From: Streptomyces thermodiastaticus
GTDB taxonomy: Bacteria > Actinomycetota > Actinomycetes > Streptomycetales > Streptomycetaceae
DNA length: 35,897 bases
Reading direction: 5' to 3'
Assembly (NCBI RefSeq): GCF_014656135.1
Contig: NZ_BNBV01000030.1
Coordinates: forward strand, 29,002-64,898
Shown: one piece after another, positions 1-7,932 of the stretch
Layout: every line of letters begins with the position of its first letter
How positions within the stretch are numbered: position 1 is the stretch's first letter
Translations under genes and position numbers: made by a program
Notes under the pieces: generated by a model
The model's input: the letters and a program-made list of their open reading frames with translations, nothing else
What the model was told of the DNA's origin: nothing
The model's database searches: none

Positions 1-186
1 CCCCCCGGCACACCGGGTCCCGGCGGCTGCGGGGCCGCCTGGGCCTGCTCGGGCGCGGGCGGAGTGGGCACGCCGGGCTGGGGGAAGCCGTAGCCCCCCG
101 GCACACCGGGTCCCGGCGGCTGCGGGGCCGCCTGGGCCTGCTCGGGCGCGGGCGGAGTGGGCACGCCGGGCTGAGGGAAGCCGTAA
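1..186. repeat. 93-bp in-frame tandem repeat in the Pro-rich ATPase gene
   Basis: Positions 1-93 and 94-186 match at 91 of 93 bases; the differences are at 81/174 and 93/186. The unit is 31 codons and on the minus strand encodes a repeat beginning GGYGFPQPGVPTPPAPE. The first copy abuts the window edge, so more copies may lie outside. Near-identity at the DNA level suggests recent duplication or ongoing copy-number change. Confidence 0.9.
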
Positions 187-1256
187 CCGCCCGGCTGCCC
201 GGGGGTGTTCCACGCGGCGGGCGCGGGCTGGGGCGCCTGCGGCGCGAACGGCGGCTGCCCGGGCACACCGGGCTGCCCCTGCCCCTGCGGCTGAGGCTGC
301 GGCTGACCGGGCCACTGCGGCGTGGCGGGCGGGAGCGGCGCGGACGGCGGCACCGCACCCTGCGGCGTAGCCGACGGCGCACCGGCGGCACCGGCAGCCC
401 CCGAGGCGTCCCCGGACGCGGAACTTACGGCACCGCTGTCGCCGTCGGCACCGTCACCACCGGCCTCGGCGCCGGCGCCGTCCGTGCCGCTGCCGGAGGA
501 CTGGTCCCCGCTGGCCCGGTCGTCGGAAGACTGGCCGTCGGCGGCCTGGTTGTTGTCGGAGGACTGCTCACCGGAGCCGGACGCACCGTCCCCGCCGGCC
601 TTGTGGCCACCCGTGTCACCGGAGGCCCCCGCCGCACCGTCCGCTCCCGAGGCGTCCTGCGAGGCAGCCTCCGCACCATCGGCACCCTGCTCACCCGCCG
701 GCGACCCGGCGGTGGCCGCACCGGACTCCCCGGCCGCACCGCTCTTCTCGGCGCCCTCGCCGGCCTCGTCGCCCCGCGCCGCGCCGGCACCCGAGGCCGC
801 CGGCGAGCCGTCCCCGGCCTCCGCACGCTCGATGGCGGCGTCCAGCTTCGCGAACTCCTGCTTCAGAGCCGCCGCGGAGATACGCATCGTGGCACCGTCG
901 GCCGCACCGCCCTTCCCGGCGTCGCCCCCGGCCTCCGGGGCCGGGGCCGTCGGGGCGGGCGGAGGCGGCGGCCAGGCAGGCTGGAAGCCGCTGTTCGGCG
1001 GCGGACCGGGGATGTCGAGCGGCGGACCGACCGGGGGAGGCGGAGGAGGCGGCGTGGGCGCGGACGGCGCCGGAGCAGGAGTGCTCGGGGCCGGGGCGGA
1101 ATCACCGGCCGGACTCGACGCGTTCTGCGTGTACCAGGCAGGGGGCGCGTAGTCGATGGTGAACTCGCCCGTCGTCTCGACGGCGGACTCCGCGTCGGAC
1201 TGGTCATCGCCGGGTGTGTCCCAGCCCCCGCGGATCCCGTCCCGATCGCTGTTCAC
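1..1256 (-). CDS. SCO5717-family ATPase (EspI/MinD-like), N-terminal part only
   Basis: The gene starts at GTG 1256 after a clear AGGAGG and runs leftwards with no stop before the window edge. The visible ~418 residues begin VNSDRDGIRGGWDTP, then an acidic stretch and a TGEFTIDYAPPAWYTQNAS block. A Pro-rich stretch follows, then a short conserved-looking segment (MRISAAALKQEFAKLDAAIE), a long Ala/Gly/Ser/Asp low-complexity region, and a second Pro/Gln/Gly-rich region ending in 31-residue tandem repeats. A disordered Pro-rich N-terminus next to eccE matches the Streptomyces SCO5717 family and, by analogy, mycobacterial EspI, whose C-terminus is a MinD-like ATPase. That ATPase domain is not in the window, so the assignment rests on N-terminal sequence and context. 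The likely role is regulation of ESX secretion or growth; this is inference. Confidence 0.75.
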   Translation of the reverse strand, partial: MNSDRDGIRGGWDTPGDDQSDAESAVETTGEFTIDYAPPAWYTQNASSPAGDSAPAPSTPAPAPSAPTPPPPPPPVGPPLDIPGPPPNSGFQPAWPPPPPAPTAPAPEAGGDAGKGGAADGATMRISAAALKQEFAKLDAAIERAEAGDGSPAASGAGAARGDEAGEGAEKSGAAGESGAATAGSPAGEQGADGAEAASQDASGADGAAGASGDTGGHKAGGDGASGSGEQSSDNNQAADGQSSDDRASGDQSSGSGTDGAGAEAGGDGADGDSGAVSSASGDASGAAGAAGAPSATPQGAVPPSAPLPPATPQWPGQPQPQPQGQGQPGVPGQPPFAPQAPQPAPAAWNTPGQPGGYGFPQPGVPTPPAPEQAQAAPQPPGPGVPGGYGFPQPGVPTPPAPEQAQAAPQPPGPGVPG

Positions 1257-1883
1257 AATTCCTCCTGGTGTGGTCGAGCACCCTCATGCCGTGCTGGGGC
1301 GACCGTTCGCCTCGTAGGGGAGCGGTCGAAGCAGCCGTCCGGCGACCGGAACACCGGCCCGTGCGGCCGTCCGGACCGTCCGGGCCTCCCCCGGGGCGCC
1401 GACGGCCCAGCCGCGGGTTCTGATGAGGCGCCCGGACCCAGCCTAATCGTCACGACGGCGCTCACGTCAGGCCCGTCCGGCGCTCACACCCCGGCACCCG
1501 CGCCCCTGCACATCCGAGCTCCGGAACACACCCCCGCCACACCGGACCAAACCACATCAAACCTGCTGAACACCACTTCCTGGTCGCACCGGACGCCCAC
1601 CCGGCGCCCTCACACCGCCCGGCCGTCCGCTCGCCCCTCCGTCCGTCCGCCCGGGCGGCCCGACACCCCGTCAGGTCAGAACACACCGCCGGGAAACGCC
1701 GGAACCCGCCGACGAACTCCCCTCCCGCAGCAGCGGCTCACGCCGCCGGCCACAGCCGCCGACCCACCGCCCATGGACGACCGCGCAACCGGACGACCGC
1801 GCAACCGGACGACCCGCAGCCCGTACCTCCAGCGCACCCGCCGCGCCTCCGGCACGCGCCCGCGCCCCGCGCACCCCGGCCCG
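1257..1883. other. 627-bp intergenic stretch, no convincing gene
   Basis: It lies between the 263-aa gene and the Pro-rich ATPase gene on the same (minus) strand. It is rich in CCG/CGG but has no ORF with a ribosome binding site or recognisable product. The ATPase-proximal end carries the AGGAGG site of the GTG start at 1256. The only structure seen is a short tandem repeat at 1772-1810. The length leaves room for a separate promoter for the ATPase gene, but no consensus is obvious. Confidence 0.6.
1772..1810. repeat. 16-bp intergenic tandem repeat, about 2.4 copies
   Basis: The unit GGACGACCGCGCAACC occurs at 1772-1787 and 1788-1803, followed by a partial copy. It is non-coding and its length is not a multiple of three. 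It could be a slippage repeat or a protein-binding iteron; nothing further can be said. Confidence 0.8.
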
Positions 1884-2675
1884 TCAGTCCATCCGGCGCG
1901 GCGTGCCGAGCAGTCCGATCTCGGCATCGGTGGGCTGTGTCATCACGTACTGCCGGTCCCGGTCGCCGCACCAGAGGGTGACCCCGTCGGGAAGCGTCGG
2001 CAGGGACTCCATGTCGGTCCGCGGCAACGCCATGGTGCGGCTCAGCTCCGCCGCCTCGTCCGGCGAGATCCGCTGCACGCCCACGAGCCGGGCCTGACGG
2101 ATCAGCCGGGGAGCCACCGGACTGAGATACGGCAGCAGCGTCAGCACCGACTGCCACGGACCCGACACCACCCGCCCGCGCGGCGGCCGCATACCGCAGT
2201 CCCGCACCACCAGCACCGGCGTGCCCGCCGAGGCACCCTGCGGAGGAACCCGGCCCACCTCGTACACCGCCAGGCCGTTCTGCCCGCCGCCCATGGCATG
2301 CACCATCTGCATCCAGGCCTGCGGCCGGCCCGTCTCCACCGCCACCCGCGCCCCGGTGGCCGCCGCCCGCAACGCGATCACCTGCGCCGTCCACAGACTG
2401 CCGATGAGCACGACGTCGTACGGCGTCGGGCGGTTGATGCCGAGGATCGCGGGCTGGCCCGTGGTGTCCACACCGACGACGACACCGTCGTCCCCGATGG
2501 GCAGTGTCAGCGCGTCCAGCTGCTCCGCGGGCAGCGTGTGCCGCCCGTGCCGCGGACCGATCAGCCCGAAACCCCCGCGCAGCCGGTCACGCAGCCCCCC
2601 GCCGAAGCGGGCGGCGAGCCCCGGATCGCGGGCCGGTGTGGACCGGCTGGTCGCCCGCGTGGTCGTGACGGTCAC
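1884..2675 (-). CDS. ESX-associated protein of unknown function (263 aa)
   Basis: The start is GTG 2675, preceded by GGGAGG and overlapping the eccE stop in a GTGA arrangement, so the two are probably translationally coupled. No signal peptide or membrane segment is visible. The first ~45 residues are basic and Gly-rich. The rest looks globular, with a hydrophobic strand pattern (VVVGVDTTGQPAILGI at ~66-81, VVLIGSLWTAQVIALRA at ~88-104). I do not recognise a named family. The pattern of a beta-strand pair, then a strand-loop-helix after GxxxxxQV, is reminiscent of the FtsK-like domains of EccC but without a Walker A lysine. That resemblance is weak and by eye. Its position after eccE points to a role in the ESX machine. 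Confidence 0.8.
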   Translation of the reverse strand: MTVTTTRATSRSTPARDPGLAARFGGGLRDRLRGGFGLIGPRHGRHTLPAEQLDALTLPIGDDGVVVGVDTTGQPAILGINRPTPYDVVLIGSLWTAQVIALRAAATGARVAVETGRPQAWMQMVHAMGGGQNGLAVYEVGRVPPQGASAGTPVLVVRDCGMRPPRGRVVSGPWQSVLTLLPYLSPVAPRLIRQARLVGVQRISPDEAAELSRTMALPRTDMESLPTLPDGVTLWCGDRDRQYVMTQPTDAEIGLLGTPRRMD

Positions 2676-4015
2676 CGAGCACCTCCCAGAGGCAGCGTGG
2701 CGAGCATGCCGGGCACCTGCTCCCGGTCCAGACGGGCGAGCTGCGCGCCCGCCTGCCGCGCGGCATCCTGCAGAGCCCGCCGCGCGGCCACCAGTTCGTC
2801 GTCGCTGCGCCCGGTCACCCGCACATGCCCGCACAGCGCCGTCTCCTGCCGATCCCCGCGCCACAGCGTCAGACTGAACGTCGTCGCGAGCGCCGGCACC
2901 CGGGTCAGCACACCCACCAGCTGCGGCAACGACGGCCCCGCGCCACCGACTTGAGGCCACCGCCGCACCCAGTACGTGGTGTGCCGGCGGTTGTCGCACC
3001 GCCAGCTGCGCCCGGACTCCTCCGTGCGCCGCTCCCGGGTCTCGGTCCGCCCGGCCTCCGCGGTCACCAGCGGGTTGGCACACGCGGACGTGGCCAGCGC
3101 GGCCGTCAGCTCCTCCTCGTCGAGCACAGTCGTACGGAACCCGGCACCGGTGAGCCGGCTCGCCAGATGGTCGGCGACCCGCGCCAGACACTTCTGCGCC
3201 CCGACCAGCCCGCCGCCGCGCGCCGCCACGGCCTCACGGCACAGCTCGGGATCGAGCTTCAGCGCGACCCACACGATCCGCACCGCCGGGGCCCCGGTCT
3301 GCTCCTGCAACGGGCGGTAGTTGGTGACCGCCACCGAGTGCTGCGGCAGATGCAGCGCCGGCGCCGGCTGGGTGTGCAGCACGATCTGCGCCGACTCCAG
3401 GCGTATCCCGTCCACCTCCAGCGCGTCGCGCACCAGCGCGACCGGCAACGGCTGCCGGCCCCCCTCCGCCCGCAGCGCGGTGACGTCCGACTCCACCTGC
3501 ACCACGGCACTGAGGAACGTGCCGTCCCCCACCATGCCCACCGGGCGCCGGTCCCGCCCGCCGAAGGAACACGTCCGCAGCGCCGGCTCGCACTCGACGA
3601 CCGGCGCCAGCCCCGGCTCGATCCCCGGCGGCACCGGCGTGCTCGCCGCCCTCCGCTGCCGCGCCCGCAACGCCCGCGCGATCACCAGCCACTCCGGCAG
3701 CGAACGCCCCCGCCGCCGCACGAACGCCAACAGCACCAGCCCGACGGCGACGACAGCCGCGGGCACCATGGCGAGGGGGCCGGTGACCCAACCGCACACC
3801 AGCAGCGCGGCGGCAAGCTCCACCAGTACCAGCCGCTGACGCACGACCGACCCGCCACGCCGCGCACGTGACACCGGGTGCGGCACGACATGCTCCGGTG
3901 ACCGCGACGTCGATGAACGGTCCGACGGCGCGCCGGACGGGGGAACACGGGTGCCTGAGCGCCCGCTGTCGCCCGGTTGCGATCGCGACCGGGTCCGCGT
4001 TGCGGAAGCCACCAA
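2672..4015 (-). CDS. eccE: Type VII secretion protein EccE
   Basis: This is a 447-residue protein with a basic, Ser/Arg-rich cytosolic N-terminus (~60 aa). Two adjacent hydrophobic segments (~62-78 and ~80-99) are followed by a long soluble domain containing WVALKLDPE and the Cys-containing stretch TAALATSACANP. This is the EccE layout: two N-terminal TM helices plus a soluble domain at the edge of the ESX membrane complex. The start is TTG 4015 or GTG 4012, with a run of G about 10 bases upstream. It overlaps the downstream 263-aa gene by 4 bases and diverges from eccB, so the intergenic region probably drives both directions. EccE is the least conserved Ecc component, so the name leans on topology plus context. 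Confidence 0.85.
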   Translation of the reverse strand: MVASATRTRSRSQPGDSGRSGTRVPPSGAPSDRSSTSRSPEHVVPHPVSRARRGGSVVRQRLVLVELAAALLVCGWVTGPLAMVPAAVVAVGLVLLAFVRRRGRSLPEWLVIARALRARQRRAASTPVPPGIEPGLAPVVECEPALRTCSFGGRDRRPVGMVGDGTFLSAVVQVESDVTALRAEGGRQPLPVALVRDALEVDGIRLESAQIVLHTQPAPALHLPQHSVAVTNYRPLQEQTGAPAVRIVWVALKLDPELCREAVAARGGGLVGAQKCLARVADHLASRLTGAGFRTTVLDEEELTAALATSACANPLVTAEAGRTETRERRTEESGRSWRCDNRRHTTYWVRRWPQVGGAGPSLPQLVGVLTRVPALATTFSLTLWRGDRQETALCGHVRVTGRSDDELVAARRALQDAARQAGAQLARLDREQVPGMLATLPLGGAR

Positions 4016-4081
4016 TGCAAACCCCCCGAACTCTCCCGAAATCTCACGTGCGCGGCCCCTGCCGAGGGCCTCAGCAGACTA

Positions 4082-4094
4082 CCCGTGCCACGGG
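4082..4094. promoter_or_regulatory. Short inverted repeat in the eccE/eccB divergent region
   Basis: CCCGTGcCACGGG is a perfect 6+6 inverted repeat around one central base, in the ~210-bp gap between two divergent secretion operons. Nearby AT-containing hexamers such as CATAGT (4112-4117) could be part of a promoter. It is a candidate operator; no regulator is identified. Confidence 0.35.
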
Positions 4095-4228
4095 CAGTGC
4101 CTCACAACAGGCATAGTAGGGGCCGGTGCTGACAGTCATGGCACCGTAGGCGGCCGAGGGGGCGGCGCGGAGCACGCGGATTCTTGACCGCCCCTTCACA
4201 GCTCAGCACGGGGAGAGTAGCGAGACAC

Positions 4229-5761
4229 ATGGCATCTCGGCGGGACGAACTCAACGCCTACACCTTCGCGAAGCGCCGCATGCTCGCGTCCTTCCTCCGT
4301 CCATCGCCCACGGGATCCGAGGAAGGTGCTCCCAAGCCGCTGCGAGCGGTGCTTCCCGGTGTCATCGTCGGCATCGTGATCCTGGCGGTGTTCGGGGCGA
4401 TCGGTCTGTTCAGCCCGACCGCGCCCAAGGGCTGGGACGAGCCGGGTGCACATGTCATCGTGGCCAGCAAATCCACGACGCGCTACGTGGTGCTGAAGAC
4501 GGGCAAGCAGACACAGCTGCACCCGGTGCTGAACATGGCATCCGCCAGACTTCTCCTCGCGCCGGACAAGGACAGCGTCATCACCGTCGATGAGAAGGTT
4601 CTCGACAGCGGCAAGCTCCCGCACGGCGCCACGATCGGCATCCCTTACGCCCCCGACCGGTTGCCCTCCGCGCAGGAGGCTGTCTCCGCCAAACGCTGGG
4701 CGGTGTGCGAACGCCCCGGCGCCGGAGGCAGGGCGATCCAGAAGGCGGCGTTCGTCCTGGCCCGGAAGGAGTGGTCCAAGACGGAGGGCCCCTCCCGGCT
4801 CCGGGGCGGTGACCTCATGTACGTCGTCGGCCCCGACGGCAAGACCCAGTACGTCGTGGACGCGCGCGGCTACGCCTACCAACTGGCCGACCCCACCGAC
4901 AAAGAGCTGCTCAAGGCCCTCGACACCCAGGGCCGCGCACCGCAGCGCGTGTCCCAGGAGTGGCTGGCGACCCTGCACAAGGGCGATCCCCTCAGCATCC
5001 CGAGGATCGAGGGCACGCCGGGCGCGAAGGCGGGTGCCTTCAGCGGCCTGCAGGAGTACGACCGGTACGACAAGATCGGCATGGTCATCAAGGCGTACGA
5101 CGGCCGGCGCATGCAGTACTACGTGGTGCTCAAGGGCCACGTGGCCCGCATCTCGGAATTCACCGCGACGCTGCTGCTCAACAGCCGCGACCTGGTCGCT
5201 GTCGGCCAGGCCGGCGAGGCCCAGCAGGTCAGCCCCGGTGCCGTGACGGACAGCACGTCGTTCATGCAGGACAAGAACTGGCCCACGTACAAGCCGAAGA
5301 CGGTCAACGACGGTGCGAGCGCCTCCGCCGGACGCAACACCGTCTGCAACGTCCTGCGCTCGGTCGGTACCGACGGCCGCACCGAACTGTCCACCTGGGC
5401 GGGCACCGATTTCCCCGCCCAGCTGCCCACCGGCTCCTCCAGTGCCTATGTGACCGCGGGATCGGGCTTGCTCTACCGGCAGTTCCAGGGCACCGAGACG
5501 AAGGCAGGCGGTGTCTTCCTCGTGACCGACACGGGACTGCGGTACGCGCTGCAGTCCAACAGCGACAGCGCCACCGACGACAAGGGCATCGGCACCACTG
5601 CCGAACAGCGCAAGGCGGAGCTGAACGAGGCGAAGATCGCGCAGACGCGGCTCGGTTACGCGCAGGTGACACCTACCCCCGTCCCCGCGGAGTGGTCGAC
5701 GTTCCTGCCCACCGGTCCGCGGTTGTCGGAGGCGGCGGCCCGTCAGCCGCAGGGTTCCTGA
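4229..5761 (+). CDS. eccB: Type VII secretion protein EccB
   Basis: The start is placed at ATG 4229, giving MASRRDELNAYTFAKRRM, the typical EccB N-terminus; an in-frame upstream start at 4184 would add 15 unrelated residues. GGGAGAG lies upstream. The protein has 510 residues: a short cytosolic N-terminus, one TM helix (~41-61), and a large extracytoplasmic domain with the repeated beta-rich pattern of EccB (for example KYVVLK-like strands and the long loop before the C-terminus). EccB is the part of the ESX complex that projects outwards, and an ATPase activity has been reported for mycobacterial members. mycP begins 18 bp downstream, so the two are probably one operon. Confidence 0.93.
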   Translation: MASRRDELNAYTFAKRRMLASFLRPSPTGSEEGAPKPLRAVLPGVIVGIVILAVFGAIGLFSPTAPKGWDEPGAHVIVASKSTTRYVVLKTGKQTQLHPVLNMASARLLLAPDKDSVITVDEKVLDSGKLPHGATIGIPYAPDRLPSAQEAVSAKRWAVCERPGAGGRAIQKAAFVLARKEWSKTEGPSRLRGGDLMYVVGPDGKTQYVVDARGYAYQLADPTDKELLKALDTQGRAPQRVSQEWLATLHKGDPLSIPRIEGTPGAKAGAFSGLQEYDRYDKIGMVIKAYDGRRMQYYVVLKGHVARISEFTATLLLNSRDLVAVGQAGEAQQVSPGAVTDSTSFMQDKNWPTYKPKTVNDGASASAGRNTVCNVLRSVGTDGRTELSTWAGTDFPAQLPTGSSSAYVTAGSGLLYRQFQGTETKAGGVFLVTDTGLRYALQSNSDSATDDKGIGTTAEQRKAELNEAKIAQTRLGYAQVTPTPVPAEWSTFLPTGPRLSEAAARQPQGS

Positions 5762-5779
5762 GGCCGAGGGGACGTAGTC

Positions 5780-7072
5780 ATGCTGCACCGCATCGTTTCC
5801 CGCCGCCGGTCCGCGGCGGCGGCCACGACCCGGCCGGAGGCCCGGACCGTCGCCTTGGCCGCGGCAACCGTTCTCACAGCGGCCGTGACGCCCTTGACCC
5901 TGCCCGCCACGACCGCACTCGCCGACGACGGACAGTGCACATTCCCGTCGAAGCCCTACACGGGCCGCCCCTGGTCCCTGCAGCGCGTCAATCTCGACGA
6001 ACTCTGGGCGCAATCCACGGGGAAGGGCGTCCAGGTCGCGGTGATCGACACCGGAGTCGACGTCAAGAACCCACAGCTGAAACAGGCCGTCGACGCGTCG
6101 AAGGGCCTCAACAACCTCCCGGCCAAGAACGCCAAGGGTGAAAAGATCGACAGAGGGGACAGCCACGGCACCACGGACACGGTCGGCCACGGCACGCGTG
6201 TCGCCGGCATCATCGCCGCCCGTCCCGCCAAGGGCACCGGTTTCGTAGGCCTGGCACCCGACGCCACGATCATTCCGATCAAGCAGAACGACGCGGAAGG
6301 CGACGGCACGGCGAAAACCCTCGCGGACGCGATACGCCACGCGGTCGCCGTGGGCGCCGACGTCATCAACATCTCCCAGGACACGGCGAACGCCGTCCGT
6401 CCGGACGACAGCCTGCAACAGGCGGTCGACTACGCCCTAGCCCACCAGGTGGTCGTGGTCGCCTCGGCCGGCAACGACGGCCTGGGCGGCAACGTCAAGG
6501 TCACCTACCCGGCCTCGTACCCCGGTGTCCTCGCCGTCGCCGCGTCCGACCGCAACAACGAGCGAGCCCCCTTCTCGCAGTCCGGGGACTTCGTGGGCGT
6601 GGCGGCACCCGGCGTCGACATCATCTCCACCGTCCCCGGCGGCGGGCACTGCGCCGACAACGGCACCAGCTTCTCGGCCCCGTACGTCGCCGCCGTCGCC
6701 GCTCTCCTCAAGGCCAAGTACCCCACCTGGACGGCCCGGGAGATCGTCGCCCAGATAGAACAGACCGCGGAGCGCTCGATCCCCGGCCACGACCGCCTGG
6801 TCGGCTGGGGCGTGGTCGATCCGGTCAAAGCACTGACCGACGCCGACCCCGCTCACCCGATCCGGTCCCCCAAGCCGGACGGCGGTGTCACCGCCGCGGA
6901 GGCACCCTCTGTCGCCCCGGTCCACTTCGGGGAGACGGCTGACGAACGCAACACCCGCCTCGGTACCTACGTCATGATCGGAGGCTTGGTCGTGGTAGCG
7001 GGCCTCACCGGTACAGCGGTGACGGTGCGAGACGCCCGGCGCCGTGACAAACACAAGGGAGCGAACGTATGA
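5780..7072 (+). CDS. mycP: Mycosin (membrane-anchored S8 serine protease), catalytically complete
   Basis: A 430-aa subtilase with an N-terminal signal sequence (hydrophobic ~24-48, cleavage around ALADD) and a C-terminal TM helix (~395-415) followed by a basic tail. The triad is intact: Asp90 in AVIDTGVD, His137 in GHGTRVAGI and Ser297 in NGTSFSAPYV; Asn232 in SAGND provides the oxyanion hole. Cys53 and Cys291 could form the disulfide typical of mycosins. Mycosins sit on the outer face of the ESX complex, cleave some substrates and stabilise the complex. The gene follows eccB by 18 bp and its stop overlaps the next start (ATGA). This is the probable functional partner of the dead paralogue at 14157-15437. 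Confidence 0.95.
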   Translation: MLHRIVSRRRSAAAATTRPEARTVALAAATVLTAAVTPLTLPATTALADDGQCTFPSKPYTGRPWSLQRVNLDELWAQSTGKGVQVAVIDTGVDVKNPQLKQAVDASKGLNNLPAKNAKGEKIDRGDSHGTTDTVGHGTRVAGIIAARPAKGTGFVGLAPDATIIPIKQNDAEGDGTAKTLADAIRHAVAVGADVINISQDTANAVRPDDSLQQAVDYALAHQVVVVASAGNDGLGGNVKVTYPASYPGVLAVAASDRNNERAPFSQSGDFVGVAAPGVDIISTVPGGGHCADNGTSFSAPYVAAVAALLKAKYPTWTAREIVAQIEQTAERSIPGHDRLVGWGVVDPVKALTDADPAHPIRSPKPDGGVTAAEAPSVAPVHFGETADERNTRLGTYVMIGGLVVVAGLTGTAVTVRDARRRDKHKGANV

Positions 7073-7650
7073 CAGCCATGGCCGTGACCTGCTTCATCCT
7101 GTCCGTGCTGTTGATCGCCATGGCATGCGTGAAGACATCTCGTGTCCGCGAGTGGCGCGCGTCGGTCAACCCCTCGGCTCCCGACATACCCGATGCGGGT
7201 TTCTTCCTCCTTCGCCTCACTCTCCTCGCCCTGGCCGCGGTCGGCATCTACCTCGGCTTCAGCATGCTGTCCCTCGCCGACGGCGATTCGTGGAGCGACG
7301 CGGAACTGACGAGCGCGGTCAAGGGGGCCACAGAAGAACTGGACGGCAGCACCGAGCTCGGTGACATCACCGACGACGACACGCGGCCGGCCGACTTCGA
7401 GGGGGAAATCGCCACGAAAATCCGAGACGAGATCGTCGAGCACAGCGGCGGGGACGCCCCTCAGACCGGGGTGGGTGTTTCCCTCTACACCTCGAGCACC
7501 ACCGACGCCACCTACGACATCTCGGCCAGCGGCGCAGACAAAACCTTCTGCATGCACGTCACCCGCACGCACACGGATGACGCGAAAGTGTATGGCGTGA
7601 TGTTTCCGGAGTACACGTATGCGGTGTCGACCGAGGAGGGGCAGTGCTGA
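7069..7650 (+). CDS. Small two-TM membrane protein, third gene of the eccB-mycP operon
   Basis: A 193-aa protein whose ATG overlaps the mycP stop, so it is probably translationally coupled. There are two hydrophobic helices (~5-22 and ~44-66), then an acidic region and an extracytoplasmic C-terminal domain of ~120 residues with one Cys in the middle (KTFCMHV) and a terminal Cys (EEGQC). I do not recognise a family. Its position suggests an accessory ESX membrane factor. A hairpin begins at its stop codon and probably ends the operon. Confidence 0.82.
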   Translation: MTAMAVTCFILSVLLIAMACVKTSRVREWRASVNPSAPDIPDAGFFLLRLTLLALAAVGIYLGFSMLSLADGDSWSDAELTSAVKGATEELDGSTELGDITDDDTRPADFEGEIATKIRDEIVEHSGGDAPQTGVGVSLYTSSTTDATYDISASGADKTFCMHVTRTHTDDAKVYGVMFPEYTYAVSTEEGQC

Positions 7651-7671
7651 GCTGCCGCGCGAGCGGCAGCT
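7650..7671 (+). terminator. Hairpin at the end of the eccB-mycP operon
   Basis: A perfect 9-bp stem: AGCTGCCGC, GCGA loop, GCGGCAGCT. It starts at the last base of the TGA stop. There is no U-tract, as is common for Streptomyces terminators. Confidence 0.65.
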
Positions 7672-7773
7672 GCGGGCGCCTATGGTTGTTGTGCGTGCAG
7701 CGTTCAGCGAGGATGGCCACTCGACAAGTCGGGGTGAGGCTAGGTTTTGCAGTCCGCGCGAACGCTGTGTTCC

Positions 7774-7794
7774 CGCCTGACTTGCAGTCAGGCG
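7774..7794. repeat. 9-bp perfect hairpin with 3-nt loop
   Basis: CGCCTGACT-tgc-AGTCAGGCG lies in the gap between two convergent transcription units. It could terminate the minus-strand unit ending at 7933, though it is 140 bp beyond the stop, or be a relic of a mobile element end. Confidence 0.6.
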
Positions 7795-7829
7795 TCGTTG
7801 CTTCACTCCTGTAGGCAGGGTGTTGGCAC

Positions 7830-7915
7830 AAGTGATTACTCACGTGCGTTCTAGCCAGGCGCACGATGACCATAGAAGGCCATGTGTACTGGAGAACGCA
7901 CGTGGTTCATCACTT
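7830..7915. repeat. Long interrupted inverted repeat (23-nt arms)
   Basis: Left arm 7830-7852 and right arm 7893-7915 match as AAGTGAT (4 mismatched) CACGTGCGTTCT against AGAACGCACGTG (4 mismatched) ATCACTT, giving 19 of 23 pairs. CCAG at 7855-7858 and CTGG at 7889-7892 extend it inwards. The arms flank a 40-base centre. It stands next to the stop of the minus-strand trio, where base composition changes. It could be a terminator, the end of an excised element, or a structured RNA. Confidence 0.7.
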
Positions 7916-7932
7916 AGATGCCTAAGTTTTCC

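Noticed and set aside
1..186. Possible CRISPR-like repeat
   Set aside because: The repeats are directly contiguous, 93 bp long and in frame within a coding sequence; there are no spacers.
1462..1874. Short minus-strand ORFs upstream of the Pro-rich ATPase gene
   Set aside because: They have Arg/Gly/Ala-rich composition, no ribosome binding sites and overlap each other in several frames.
4196..6418. 740-codon minus-strand open frame opposite eccB and mycP
   Set aside because: It spans two recognised plus-strand genes and their junction; its composition is that of an antisense shadow.
7774..7794. tRNA anticodon arm or pseudo-tRNA
   Set aside because: The 9-bp stem with a 3-base loop does not fit a 5-bp/7-base anticodon arm, and no acceptor or T-arm could be built around it.
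7830..7915. Terminal inverted repeats of an insertion sequence
   Set aside because: Only 40 bases separate the arms and no transposase or target duplication is visible, so it is kept only as a repeat.
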